Positions 37,504 to 60,046 of a stretch of 64,000 nucleotides of DNA are shown piece after piece (position 1 is the first letter of the stretch; each line of letters opens with the position of its first letter). The position numbers and the translations under genes were made by a program. This stretch comes from Tubulanus polymorphus (taxonomy: Eukaryota; Nemertea; Palaeonemertea; Tubulaniformes; Tubulanidae), in contig NC_134027.1 of NCBI RefSeq assembly GCF_964204645.1, forward strand, positions 2,034,485-2,098,484, given 5' to 3'. A model generated the notes under the pieces. That model worked only from the letters and a program-made list of their open reading frames with translations, was not told the DNA's origin and made no database searches.

Positions 37504-37841
37504 TCCTCGAAAACCGCTCACTCCATGAAACATAATACTGAGTTGTCGTGATCCCATCGAAAAGTTTCCCCTCGTGTGAGCTGTCGTTTATTCGACTCTA
37601 TCCTTATATATCATCTATGTAGCCGAAAAGCTGAATCCATCAATGGTTAGAATTAGCTGTATTTTGTTATTTCAATCCTTTTACTCGCTACTTTCGTCCA
37701 ATAAATCGACCAGTCATCTCTTCCCCTCTCCGAGGCGCGAATCCCAATGTTTATAATGGCGGCTTTCCTTTTTAATAAGAATTCCTTGTTCAGCGAAAAA
37801 ATAAAGACACAAATATTTCTTTTGAAAATATCATCTATATA

Positions 37842-37847
37842 TTTATT
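37842..37847 (-). terminator. Candidate poly(A) signal of TBX20
   Basis: AATAAA on the minus strand, about 450 bases past the TBX20 stop codon. Confidence 0.4.
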
Positions 37848-38298
37848 TCCTCTTCTTATAATTTCATATAATATTCCATTTTAATTCAAATATATCACAT
37901 GATTACATTTAGATACGTTTATATATAATAGTTTCTTTTCTCTTCCACTCTTGTCGCATAACATATACGTTTTATAGATTTGGAATTTATTCATAGTTAG
38001 CAAAAAATCAACCACTCTTTATCGCAAACGCATAATAGACAAATCGATTTTAAATTGTAAATCAGTTTCTCACATTGAGATCAATAAGCGATATCTTCAC
38101 TAAAAACCCCGCCATCTCCCTGATATTATTGGTAATACAATCTACATCAACACACAGGGAAATAATGATGCCTTGATCATTTTTTTCATCACACATTTTT
38201 CATACTTTACGCGCCATCAACAACAATCATCAATTTGATTTTTGATATTGAAAAAGCAATGATAATTTCTCACCACCGACTGAGATAAATTCGATATC

Positions 38299-46613
<8,315 letters not shown>

Positions 46614-49600
46614 CTTTTAAATCGAACGATCGTTAACCGTAAAACGCCGTTTTTCAATGAAATGAATGTTTAAGCGATCAAGCGATTGACATTGGCTGAA
46701 CTTCGACGACTGTTCTACGCGTTTTTTTTCTATATTGAAGTCGTTCCCGGCAGCAGCTTCGATGAGATCCTCCAAAATATTCGTCGATATAGTATCCGTT
46801 TGACGAGAAAAGCTGGTAATATTAGAATATCGCGGTACAAAGTGACAAGGATCCTAGACCGACTTTCCTTTTTTCTCGAACCCACGATTATGCACTTGTT
46901 CCTGAGTTGTGGTTGATCTCGTAGCAGGTGCGCGCCGGGTTAAAATTTGGCCAAATCCACCCGAAACTGGTAGTTATGCATTCTTATTCAACTCCAAATG
47001 AATCGAACATGTTCAGTCATTCGCTTTCAATGCGATATTCTTTACGATATCGCGGCGGTTATTGGTTGTCTTGCGGCGGGCTGGCTCGGTCTTTGTGGAG
47101 AAGGCGGAGTCCGCATAATACGCTCTACCAGACTCTCAACGCGGAGTCAACAACTCGCGCGGTTTTGATGGACTTTCATATCATCCGAGAATTCATAACG
47201 TGACAAATCATCAGTAAACACGACTGCACGAAGGAAACACGAACGGGAAGGCAGCAGTGGATCACACGCTTCGGCACCTTTCACCCGTGATTTTCATTTT
47301 TAACCAACATTGCGGAAATCTCCATTCTTTATTGGCGTAATAGCGAATATTAACAAGTTATCATCTAAAAATATCCACTCTTCAGTCGTCCATTTCATAA
47401 TCATAAATGTATTGCGCGCACGTGGAGACTTCATTCCTAAGGTGAAAAGAATATTCCGAGAATAGCCGCAGCAAATACGTGTTATATAATATCAGCGAAA
47501 TGTCCCTCGTTTTTGGCGATGATTTCTTTTTTCATTGGAAAAACAAAAATTTGAAAAGTAGAACAGAAGTTGTAAATAAAGGAGAATTTATTCGACAGAA
47601 CTTGGTTACTAACTAATGTAAAATAAAAACATTTCTTTATACTATACACAAAGAATAAAACACAGTAAAACTGTATCTGCCAGTCGAACGGCGTTTCGTA
47701 TTATGTAAACGGAATTTGAGAAAAAACCTACATCCTTTTCATGTTCATTCTGATGACAATGTACGGAGCATTTATTTTGACGCAATTGAAAAATATTACC
47801 GTAAAGCCTTTTACACATCACTTATTTCATCAGATATCTTGTAATAGATGACTTCAGCCATATTGAGTAATTGTGCCAGTTTAACGGTAGCCGTGTGTGA
47901 TATATGACTTCTGTAAAACATAATTAATATCTTCTGTCAAAGTGGATGCACGATCTTCCATCTGCATCCCTCGACGATTCGACACAAAAATTCCGAAGGC
48001 CAAGTAAAAAAGAATCGTGTGTTTTCAACGTCACATAATCTTAACAATTGATAAGGCGCAATGATCGGTCGTCAGGGCTGCGATTATTTAGATATTGGTC
48101 ACGCTGCAGTTCCACTACGTTCAAAAAACGTTTTCCAATACCTCTAGTTAAGAAAACTTTCAACCTAATGTATTGTTTGTCAGCCGTTTGGGCCTCTTGA
48201 CTTCAAATAAAGCCACTATACTGAGTGACGAGCTTGTTGAACGAGATACCAAACAAACGTGCAATATGGCGTCGCCTGATGTGGTCACGTGATTGAGAAA
48301 CCTTTTTATAGTCTTTTTCTGGTCGTCGTCATAATTTTTTTTTTCGCAAAACACTGAATTGAAGGTTTTAACATCATTGGTAGGTAAATTTATCAAACCG
48401 TTTCACATTCAAACGTTTCAATACGGAGGCTGTGAATGGCGTGGGAATTTCAGTCATACACAATGATCTGAACGTATTGTCGTAGTTTGTTTCGTCTAAG
48501 ATTCACCCATCATCAATAACCTAGCTACATTCACAAAATGAGCAATTTCATCAAACTTCACAGAAAGCTTTATAAAACGCATATCTATAAGATCATAATA
48601 CGCCTAAAAGTATCCGGTAATCGCAACATGTGCCCGAAAAATGAATGCGGGAAAAAGTACCAACGCATACATCGTTGTATTATACTAGAAGTCATGGTTC
48701 CGATATCTGTATATATCGTAAACAAACAGTATTCCACACACAATATCGAAAAAGTCTGAAAAGCTCACATAAAACCATTACGTTATCTGTCATGGTCATT
48801 CTCGTGTGAGTTAGACGCCAAAAACGGGATAAACATTCAGTGATGAATGGAACGTTTCGTGAGCAAAAAACTATCGTCTGCCTAAAGATCAGTATTTTTT
48901 GTTATCAACTAAGAAACAGACCACGTGAAACTGTTACTATTTGTTTATACATTTACACTGATATCAATACAAAAGTGGAGATAAATCTTTATCACCAGAA
49001 AGAACTGTTAAAATTCGATGGAAATCGCGAGATGAATTCCGATGCACGCGCAATGGACACTTCTACAATTCGTAGAATACCTAATCTTCAATACATTATA
49101 CAAAATATCATATTCATATATAATCATTCATATCGTTAACGATCACCTACGGTAGGATTTGGGCATGATTTAAGGTAGACTTCACGAGGAAGATCAAATC
49201 TATGAGGAAAACGTCTCGAGATGACGCAAAACATGGCGCCTATGTCGCATTTCATCACAGACACAACGTCGTTTTATCATTTTTAAAACTCTTAGCTAAA
49301 AATATCAAACATATGTAAATTCGGAGCTTGAGATCAGGGTCCCGGTTTGAGAGGTGATGTATTTCTTCAGGTCAGATGAGCCAATTCGCCATTGTTCCTA
49401 TTTACCCGTTGCCAAGTAACCTCATCTGAAGTTCCCACGTTCCATAATGGTGCCTTTCATTTTGCGTTATACCCCGGTTCTAATCATCGATAATACCAGC
49501 CTATATAGACTATATAGTAAACATACAAATGGGAAACATAGCGCTTAATGTTAGGTCTAAACAACTAGCGAAAGAATATTTGAAACATCGTTAAACAAGT

Positions 49601-52600
49601 TAAACTTTAAACGATCTTTTAATCTTTTTTTTCCATCTTAATAAATTCAATATCATTAAACAGAAGCAACAGCGCATGAGAATACGTTATGATTTCAAAT
49701 AACTGGTATTCAGTTCGTTTACACTTTTGAGCATAAAAATGATAGATAAAAAATAAGAATATGAATATCCAAGTAATATCGGCGTTATTAAATGAAAGTT
49801 TGTAAACCGGGATTCTCATCATCATCAGTTACATCTGCAAGCGCCGCTTGCTAACCAAGTTTGATAACGTTGAAATTTACTTGTTTGAATAACTTAATGT
49901 TCTGCGACTGAAACTCTATTTGAAAGTAAGATTTTGGTGCATTGCTATTGAAAACCCGAAATTCAGAATGATTTAAGAATAAAAGAATATAAGAATATTC
50001 ATAATGAAATTATAACGATTATTGCTTTTCTTGCGTATATGTTTTTCTAATTTGATCTAAAATGTCTAGTCGTAACGTCATAACAAAGAAATGTCAAGTA
50101 ACTAAAATAATAAGTGTTTTAGACAATTTGTGACAGATTATTTCTCGAAATGTTTTTCCTTATCACTTAATCGTTGAGATCAGAGTCGATTTTGGGATTT
50201 CGAAAAGACAGATAACAATGGAAACGAAACGATTTAAATTCTTTCCATTTCAAGTAAATAATCGAAAGTTAAAAGTCTTTTGAAAAATGACCGAACCGTT
50301 ATCAGATAATGAGTACTTACGCGGAATACTTGATAATTTGGAGGTCGGACCATCGTGTGCCCCTGGCATCACTTCTCTCTCTTAATAAGACAGCGGCTGA
50401 CACCAATATTGGTTAAACACAGACTCTTCCGGTGCTATGTTTAACTCGATCAATCACCAGATTTTTGACACATTTTCCCATGACTTGTAATCTTCTAATT
50501 TAATCACCAAACATTACATTGTGCGGTGTTTTTATAGTCTACAACTACAACCGTTTGTCGGTATAGACAAATATTCTAAATATGGCCGAACGGATAGAGA
50601 AATACCCTCCCAAAATACAGCAACAACTCATTAATGGATTAACGAAGATTATCTCGATGATTAACGTTTTAACGTGTATAAGTCAATCCATCAAATTTGT
50701 TCAATTTGAAATACAAAAATGGCGAATTTCATTATAAATGGTTTTACCTGTGCTTATACAATTGACACACACCACAAAACCATTGGCAGCCAATTGTAGT
50801 GCAGTGTTATTGTAAGGGTTCATTGTAAGGCAAGAAAAGATGCGATGATGACGGGAAATAAATGTTTCTTTTATCCGACAGTTTTTGTCGAAAGATCCGG
50901 GTGTAAACGGGTCCCGTTATACCCTCCACTCCAATAAAAGAACCAGTTAACATATTATAAATAATAACGTTTCACCGCCTTATACGTGAACCGGTGATAT
51001 AGGAAGGATCTCTTCCTCTCCTGTGGCCAGGTTCAAACCTCGGCTATAGATGCTCACAGAAACCATCCATCTTCACACAAAACAAACTTATATGAATCAC
51101 GATGAATTTCTTCCCGAGCTGTCTGAATTACATATGATTTTATCATGAATATCTGAGACATTGAGTGGAATAGATTCTGACATCAGTTTTATCAATTACT
51201 GTTTTGTTGAGGAGAAATGTATATCTAATTCCTATTTTGTTAAGTTTTTAGACTATAGCACGCTATGAGCTTCACCCAGCATCGATTCATTTCCAAGAAC
51301 AATATTCGCCACTTTGTCACTGCGGCGTCTATTTCCACGACGATATCAACGTATTCGTTGTTGGTTTAACAGATCTCAATAATCTCCTTGCAACTTCATA
51401 AAATCACGATAGCAGAACGCGAACTAATTGTGAAGCACTGCAAGCAGATCTGGACTAGACTAACGTAATTGGCTATTGATTTTACGGCACCTAATTCCGG
51501 GTATCAGGCGACGAATCTAACCCCCGTTAGAGCGATGAGAAGATCTTTTCATCGTCTTCTTCTAGTCACAAGATTTCTCTCTCGGGTCCAGTAGTATTAG
51601 TAATATTTCTGATAGTAATAACTCATGTTTCAGTGTCTGTTTATACAGTCTACATTGACCATGGTTTTTTCTTATATTTGTAGCCAATAAATTGGACATA
51701 ACTAACGCATAACTCCCATCGAATTCTGAGACGGATTCAGTCTTTAGTTTTTTCTAATGAAAAGTCCAATCTGCTTACGTAAATCTACGTAAATGAATGA
51801 GCCGAATTAACGACGTGGACCATTGCAATATAAGGACGACAGATACAGTGGTTGAAGTTGAAACGTCAGATCTCTATGATACGCTTCACCAGAACTCGCA
51901 GAGTTAAACACATTAAACACCTACAAGCAATCTGTTTAATAGCTATACCAGACTTTTATCATTTTCAGGATAAGTTAATATCGACACGCTGTTATATGAT
52001 GTTTTATCAGTGGATCTTAATGCGCCAAGAGTCCAGCCATCTGGCCACTCACTCTCTCTCTCTCACTCTCACTCTCTCTCTCTCTATCTGTTGTTTCACT
52101 GTCGCCCTTTCTTCTTCATTTCTAGTTTATTCGAACTCTCTATTAGATAATGTTCCCTATTAGCCACATGCAGACTAATTTCGTCGATAGATTCGTAGCT
52201 TAATATGTTCGTATTTTTGAAAGTTGTTCATTTCTGTCGTCTCGACATCACCGACGTGGAATAAGTTGTTGTTGTACTGAATTAACGCTGAATTCATATT
52301 GGTCATTTTCGAGCCTTTTGTATACTCGACAGAAGTTAACGAGGAGCTGTATCCCAGGGGCTTCATCTTCACAGAAACTAGTCGCGTCTTAAACCGAATT
52401 CATTTCTCGCAAATAACATTTATTCAACGCGCTGTGATCTTTTTCTGTCGAAATGTCGGCATTATAAAGAGTAATCAACGCGATTATTTCCTAAACGAGC
52501 ATTATCCTGGGAAGATGGGACTGACTAATGAGTTGTAACTAGTCAACGGGGGACATATTAGTCTGTTGTTTAATTGTTGATGAAGTGTAAGTTACATCAA

Positions 52601-54999
52601 GTTAATTCGATTGACCCAAAGTCTCGCGGCGATAACCGCTTTACAGCGGCGCGATCAACAACAAGTCGTAATCAAGTTAAAAACCCCTAACCTTTTCATT
52701 ACTGGGCAATAACTATTTTTATATGCGATTAAAGAGATCGCAGAGACGCGGCGATATTCAAGCTGAGTATGTTATTTGCCATGCAACTTTTACGTAATGA
52801 AGAAGTCATCTTTACCGTACGAAATAAGGTTCTGAAATTTGCTTCAATTTCCACACACGAACAATGGTGACATTTCATATTCACCGTAGTTTCATTTATC
52901 CCTTAAAACTTCGAGCCTTCGCGCTTTTACGGTGACGAAAATAATGTTCGAGCAAAAAATAGATTTTTTCGTGTATTTTGTATGGTAATTATCAGCGGTG
53001 CGTTCTACCATCATCGCTATGGCAGATCATGCATCAAATTTCAATTTCTGGCTGCTTGATCAACTCATAGAACTCATAAACCTTACCGTTGATACGATCG
53101 GTCGGTCAGCAAGAAAATTTCTGCCAAAGATTCATCGACGTGTTTAACAGGCGCATTCAGCTGGATGTGGTGATTGGGGTGCGCTATACACGAACTTCTT
53201 CGAAGCGTTCGTAATCGTCGGTTATGATGTATCAATATACCGAGACAGTTTGACATAAGAAGATGGTCCACTTGATACAACCTAGATCACCTTTCCCGGG
53301 GACAAAAGCGAAAAAATTGAGTTACTGTAATGGGCTTCTCGGTGTTATAATTATGTGCAGTTGATTTGATCAGATGATAAAATTCAACGATGAATTGGAT
53401 CTTGATGCGGCCAGATCACGTGGTCAGATTCACGTCGTTCATTTCTAATTACCAGACTTATATCGACCATAAATGAAAATGGAATTTCTAAGTCATATTC
53501 TGCATGTTCTGCATAAGTCTTCTACGCAGTTTAAAATGGTAGAATTTTTATCAACTGTTTAATGCCATGAAACTGATGAAATGCAGTTACAGTTTACCAG
53601 TTTATAATTTCGTTGGTAGTGTACAAACAAGAAGTAAATTTATGAGGTTTCTACTTGTGAGGTGTGAGATAAAGAGAAGAGAGTTACCGCAGAATCAGTG
53701 TGGACGTGGGAACACCTGAATATTGCACCCTTTAATCACCTACACAAAGTCTAGATAAAACTATAGACGTTTCGTAAAATTAGTTGATTAACGATAGTTT
53801 TGCTTGTAAAGCCTTCCGCTTCACCGCTCGTTATAAAATAGCGAACGATTTGTTTATCGCCAGGACACTGAGAACCATATAGAAGACCATATAGAAGTGG
53901 TTCCGATATTTTGATTTTTTTTCAATGATAATCCAATTTATCAACAACCTTCAACTACGAGACCTGTGCATAACATGTAGAAACAGAAACTGAAAAACGC
54001 ATAAGAGAAATTAGAAATAAAAACTATAGGGTATAGGAGTGAGCGGTCGCTGTGTGGAGGGCAGTGAGCTCGTCTAGGTGAGCTGACTGGTTTACGCCGC
54101 AGAAAAAAAATGTATATTGTTGTTTCTTTCTTTTTGCAGTAACTACAATTTCTTCCTTCGATATCTAGATCATAATATTATACCAGATGTACATATATCA
54201 GGATATTGTCCGGCTATGACAGGCTATTCTCGAGAAATCGGACGCGTCACGCGGATTGATAAAAAGAGATATACGACGACATTTATATAAACGCCATCTA
54301 CATGTACGATTCGACATTAAAATACGTCTGCGACAGAAATGAAGTTAATGTGACTATTTTCTCCGGTTAAGCCGGCGGCATCTGTGATACACTATTAATT
54401 CCGAATTCTTTCTTTTCTATTAGCTTATCTCTGTCGGTCTTCTCGAATGTCTTGCACAATAACTGAGACTTCATCCCCAATTAAGACTATCTCTACCAGT
54501 CGTAATACCGTCAGATTTACTGGAGTCTGTGTAACACGCGAACCGAGAGCCACATTCTGCCGACTGGATCAGCCACGAGCGATCAATGCACATTTTATCT
54601 CTCAAATTAACTGGTTGCCATCCACTCGGATATACCAGAGCCGAATCCCAAGACAGCGCCGCAATCCATTCCAGAAATCCCATTAGAAATTTATAACATT
54701 TAAAGGCCCATAATCCAATCGGGTTTATCACTAAATAGAGCTGTGTCACGAATGCTTCCAGACAAATTTCGTGATTGGCTTCGATCTCATTGTTTTGAAA
54801 TCTTTCTAATTTGATAGCAGTAGTTGGGTCAGGAGTAAATGACACTTTGATCGTTGTGTAAGTGATTTATAAGTAGTAGTCCAATCCATCGTGTCGACTT
54901 ACAGCAAATTGGCTAATGTTGCATCATAATTCAGGACTTATCGATGCAGAACGTAATTCTTGATTTCACATGTGACATCTGAAATGTCGTATAATTGAC
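46614..54999. promoter_or_regulatory. TBX20 upstream region, proximal part; no exon recognised
   Basis: No splice-linked coding segment or known domain is visible on either strand. A (CT)n microsatellite lies near 52046-52090. The first 600 bases above the TBX20 ATG are relatively GC-rich with CGCGCC- and GCGGCGG-type runs, fitting a CpG-rich promoter. The longest minus-strand frame (54471-54845) begins at GTG and matches nothing I know. Long non-coding flanks are usual for developmental transcription factors, so enhancers are plausible. Confidence 0.4.
52046..52090. repeat. (CT)n microsatellite
   Basis: CTCTCTCTC runs broken by CACTCTCAC. Confidence 0.9.
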
Positions 55000-55194
55000 C
55001 ACTTGATGTCATGCTCAAGTTTCCGTATCAGTAAAAATCAACGACACATCCTGAAAGATGTTCTAGAATCTCTCCCTTTCAGGCCCGTAGCCATCCGGGG
55101 CCGGGCCGTGTTTCAGACCCTACCCATACATAGCACTGTAGTACGATAACCTCTGTGGTGAACAGATGATAAGATAAAAACCCACTATTTACAA

Positions 55195-55305
55195 ATTAAA
55201 AGAAATCTAAAATCGAGAAAATATTTATTGAAACAATCTAAAATATAAGAACACGACGTTTGGATCTCACCCTAGAGATCATCGTCAGGTCACTGTAGGC
55301 CCGGG
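55195..55305 (-). repeat. Retroelement tail (Penelope-like style)
   Basis: Minus strand reads CTGACGATGATCTCTAGGGT, then GAGATCCAAACGTCGTGTTC and an AATAAATATTTT tail. The pattern of a DGATGA motif, an AACGTCG motif and an A-rich end is common at the termini of Penelope-like elements. No coding part remains. Confidence 0.4.
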
Positions 55306-58300
55306 TCTACACTTTTTGCCGAGCGATCTTTTGAGAAACACCTTTACTTCAAATCCATAAACTTGCTGAACGAGTTTGATAGGAGTCTTAACGGGATCAG
55401 AACAGAAACAAAACTAGCAATGAGAACACAATGAACGTATGTAGGCCTAAACTATGACTTTCTAAACGTATTTCATTCATATTTTCGTGCCAACAACTTG
55501 TAATATCCTGGCTACGCCCCCGTCTTCTCCCTCTGTTAAAGATGTTACTGGAAATAACAGAAAATTGATGGTTAGATATGACACATAGCCATTCTAGTGA
55601 TTAGTTGAGAATGGGTAAATCAAATTGACTTATTAACGTCAATTTATAGCAGCCTCTGGGTAATTAACTTCCTTGCATGTGGCCGGGCGTCATTTACTGT
55701 GTTGTCCTTTTGTTAATTTGCGAACGCGAAATAATTTCAGTCTGAAAATTTTCAATCTCTGTTGTCTCTCCCTCAGGGTGCCGTCACATGACTGACCGGA
55801 CGGCGATAAATCGAGATAACCAGATTGCGTAACACCCACGAAACTAAAAATGTGTTTATACGCAGAAATTGAGCCTGATTTGGGATTTGGTTAGTTTGCG
55901 AACTGAGGTTGGTTTCCGCTGACGTGCTCATGTTGAATAAACTGGTATTATTATGTTTTAATGAACGTGAAAATGGCAGTGAACGCGGTGTCGATGGATT
56001 ACTCGCCGCAATGATTCTATTGTAGCCGTCTATATTGACACATCTGCTCGGAGTTTTTTACTCGATTACTTTCGCTTCGTTTAATTACGGAATCTTTGAA
56101 TAAAACTGGACATCAATTCTCATTTCATTGCGTCTACGGGCTATGCACAGAATGAAGTCGACGGATTCAAAATACATTTCCGCGTCTCAAAATGTTACCT
56201 GTGTATCCATCCTGCTTTTTTGAATAGAATGCGATGATTACTTTTTCAACAAAGAATTGAAAACTATTTGATTTCATTTTGTTGCCCGTTGGGTATTTAT
56301 CCCCTCAACGGCTTCTTACTCTTAAAGTCAGCGCAATTCCCGGGGGATTTCCCTCACCATAATACGTAACGGTTAGAAAATTCGAAAAGCGGATTGAATT
56401 GATTCACACAATTCGATACTCGCTGGCGCAGATCAGATAGAGATCGTTCGATTCGACGGGTATATTTCAATCACAGAAATTTCATATCAACACGCGGGCA
56501 ACATTTTCAGCAATAAATCAAAAATCTAAGTGCGCGCGCATATAGAAGATAAGTCGCCGAGAACGAGGTGCTATTAGGGCTAATGTAAAAAGCCCGGTCG
56601 ATAGCAGCTATAGCAAAATGGAAAATTTCATCAGATCTTATCTTCCGTAATCAACCCCAGTGGGTTATTAATCATGTGATTTCGGCACAGACATGGCGAG
56701 AACTGATGGCTCTCCGGTTCCCAAGTGATTGCATATGTCTCTGAAACGAGCAAATTGCCACCAAATATTCGCCGGAAGATTTTCTGTAAAGATAAAGCGT
56801 ATGTAGCGACGATAAATTGTAAATTTGTCGAAAGTTGCGAATGCAAGATAAATCCTCGCCCCACGGGTGTTGTATGACACTGAGCCGTCTAGTCTACACA
56901 TCTAGAGGAAGATTGTTTTCATCTTTCCTTTCGATGTAAAACCGTCAAAAATCATCGGCAAACTCTCTCTCTCCCATATTAAGAATATTTCTTTTTTTAC
57001 GAAACATTTTTATCGAGACCCAGCTAAAACGGCGCAATCGTTTGGCACGTGGGATGAAGAAACTGCGAGTGAGCGCGATTTAAGGAGGTGAGATTCGGAC
57101 TTTTTTCGTGTCTGGCGCCAGAAAAACTACTGGCTGTAAATTAGAGCTGAAATCGGGCATGGTAAAATCGACACTATCTGACGACCGCTAGGCGAAATTG
57201 ATGACATTACAGAAACTCTATCAGAAAAACACATGATTACCCCTGAACTATGCGCTATCATGAAAAACCTGTACTTGAAGATAGATCACCAAGAAAGAGG
57301 CAGGTTTGATATTAGACAGCATATTATTTTGTTATTACTGGCAGTGTCAGTGCCGAGTTTCTGTACGAGGGTCTTTTAGTAGTGTGAAATCACGCGTGAA
57401 GAGCCAACCAGTATCGCACCAACTCAATTGTTCCGTGATCTCCGGGCTCAACGAACATAGCCTTCCGCACAGACACTAAAATATTGCCCAGTGACATGTA
57501 AAAATATTGCAGATGACTATGTCACAAAGTTATCTTGTTAGTAAGATTGAGGAGCAGGGATGTTTTCATTCCATTCCGAGTGCCATTTATGGTGAGTTTT
57601 CAATGCTATCTGTGGCAATTGATTTTTGTAATGACGTTTAATTTACCATCCATCTTACTGCGGTGAAACTCGCCAGGAAGTGAGGCCCGTTCGCATAGAC
57701 ACGTTATCGGTTCAGGGTTGCACTTGACTTTTTATCGGTGAATTGAAGCGTGAAAATCACGTATCAGTGCAAGTTTTAGCTATTATCATGTGAACGTTTT
57801 ATCCAGACCACTCCAATACACAATAAACGATCAATTTCTTTCTGGTGCATGATGAGCTTCTCTCCTCGAACCCGCAGTTACTGAGTCGTGAAAAATCGTC
57901 TCAAATATCTGGACTGAAAAGGTAAATGAGTGAGGACGTTTTACCTGATGAAGGGACTATGTATACGTTTGTAGATAAAGCTCGTATTTGGCTTCAATTA
58001 AATCCAGTTAACCTTCAAAGTAGTATATGTCGTTGCGTTTACTGATGAGATTGCTGTGAGCAGGAGGTTGAGTTGTTAGAATATTGGCCCAAAAGCGAGA
58101 ATTCAAACCAAAATGATAAAACCCGCGAATCAAAGCGTTCGTCTTAGTTAAGTATTTCATCATGATTTTGATCGATGTTATTCGATTCTATTGTCATGAA
58201 TAATTCATATTGAAACTGGGAGAACTGTCAGACCACTGTCCACCGAAAACATTTGACATAATTTATAAAACATTCTCGTGGAAGCCACAGGATCAAAATT

Positions 58301-59644
58301 ATATTATCATTCCTCAATATGGACTATAATGTTATAAGTCAGTGAGTAATTGCCAGTCTCTTGCACGGATTGTGTATTCGAGGGGCAATTATGGTTCATA
58401 ATCTGCGTGTTATGGCAAAATGTTAGCGGGCATCATTTCTTATATGAGTCGGCCGTCACTTTCACTCAGGCGCCAATGTATCAAGAGTGAGGTAATGTAA
58501 TTTCACTAGGAATACCGACAATGGTTGAACGGCGGTTAGGAAGCGAATAATCGCGTTAGCACGCGGCAACACGCAAGTCATTAGAATTCGAATTGTATAA
58601 GTGATAACTTTTTGACGGATGATGGTTCGGTTTTTGGGCGACACGTTTATTCATCTTTGCGCCCGTAAATCGCATTATCACAGCACCTAGAAGGAGGAAA
58701 ATGCATTTGATTTTCGTGAAATTAAGTTTCTTCCACGATGAGTTTTCACAAATAAATGAAATCATAAACAGATCACCGGGATCTGCCATAACGCGTCGTC
58801 GGGTTCGATCCATTCGATGTATTATATCACTGGTCGCTAAACGATGACAAAAACTAATCCACTAGAATTTAGAACCTATTGTGCTGATATAAACGCTGCT
58901 TCTCAAAGAAAGTAATCCGTCAAAATACCAAATAAAGGTAGCCTTGAGACGGTATTTTGATGTCACCTTGAGTAAACTTAGAATTTGGAAATTCAACACG
59001 CTGAAATGATTGTGTTTTGTGGCTTTGTCGATTTCGCTTTTGCTATTGTTTACTCGAGCTGAATCGACGCGTTAAAATTGAAAATGTTATTTTTTGCCCA
59101 GATGGAATCGTAATTCATCAATCACTGTAAAAATATCTTACACGCATCGCGCACAAATTATCAAACATTTTCATAATCGATGCGCGATGAAAATGACCTC
59201 AGAAATGGTGAGTAATCAAGCGGAAGAGCAGCCGATATTTTATCTTCGACGGTCATCTTTCCAGATACCGTAAAACAATCGTAACGTCCGGTATTTTTAA
59301 CGCCGAATCGGAAATTAATTACTACCAAATGCCCCACGTTGAAACAATGCATAATGAGACGATCTCATCTGGTCTGTTTTTTAGAACGACAGCCCAAAAT
59401 ATTCGTGAGGGAAAATTGAAGTTGCGCGAATCTGCTTTACTCTAATTCTTTTGAATATCTCCATCATTCAAAATCGTCGTGTAGTGTTCGTTACTATCAA
59501 TGTTCACTTTTGAAAGGAACTTGTTCTTTATCAACCAATGTCATTCTCAAATTACCGCCAAGCTATTCTTTTTCTGGCAAAATCTGAAAACAGCGACTGA
59601 CAACGGATCGTAAGTAGGTTTTTATTCTCTCACTTACTTTTTTT

Positions 59645-60046
59645 TTCTCGTCAGGATAATGTGTTTCAGTTTCTAGTCATTTCGAATGTTGCGTAAAACC
59701 ATCGACTTTATGTTACGATGAACTGTTAAAATGATTTTACTGAAGTTTGGACTGTGTAAGTTCCGCGTAAACACTACATATTTCAATATCGAACATATAT
59801 TAAAATTGACAATAGTCTTGTTCCCTACTTGAGAGTTAATTTTCAGTTAATAAAAAATACGCATATCCGGTATGAATATAGACTGTTAAAGTATGAAGTC
59901 ATTGTTAACTATGGATTTTATATAAAATTTCTTTTGTTTTATTTCTAGATGGACGGAAAAGATGACGCTGATCGGATCGCATTAATGAAATCAAACTCTC
60001 AATTAATCTTTCCTTCTCATCAGGATAATGTGTTTCAGTTTCTAGT
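59645..60046. repeat. Pair of about 32-bp direct repeats 369 bp apart
   Basis: Both copies read TTCTC[G/A] followed by TCAGGATAATGTGTTTCAGT and TTCTAGT, with one difference. This could be a local duplication or the ends of an inserted element. Confidence 0.6.
59767..59817 (+). repeat. Dispersed repeat, copy 1 of 2 in the window
   Basis: AAACACTACATATTTCAATA, then TCGAACATATATTAAAATTG and ACAATAGTC; the partner is at 63851-63900 with a minority of differences. Confidence 0.5.

Noticed and set aside
54471-54845. 124-codon minus-strand frame upstream of TBX20
   Set aside because: Begins with GTG, has a Trp/Cys-rich odd composition and no recognisable domain; a chance frame is likely.
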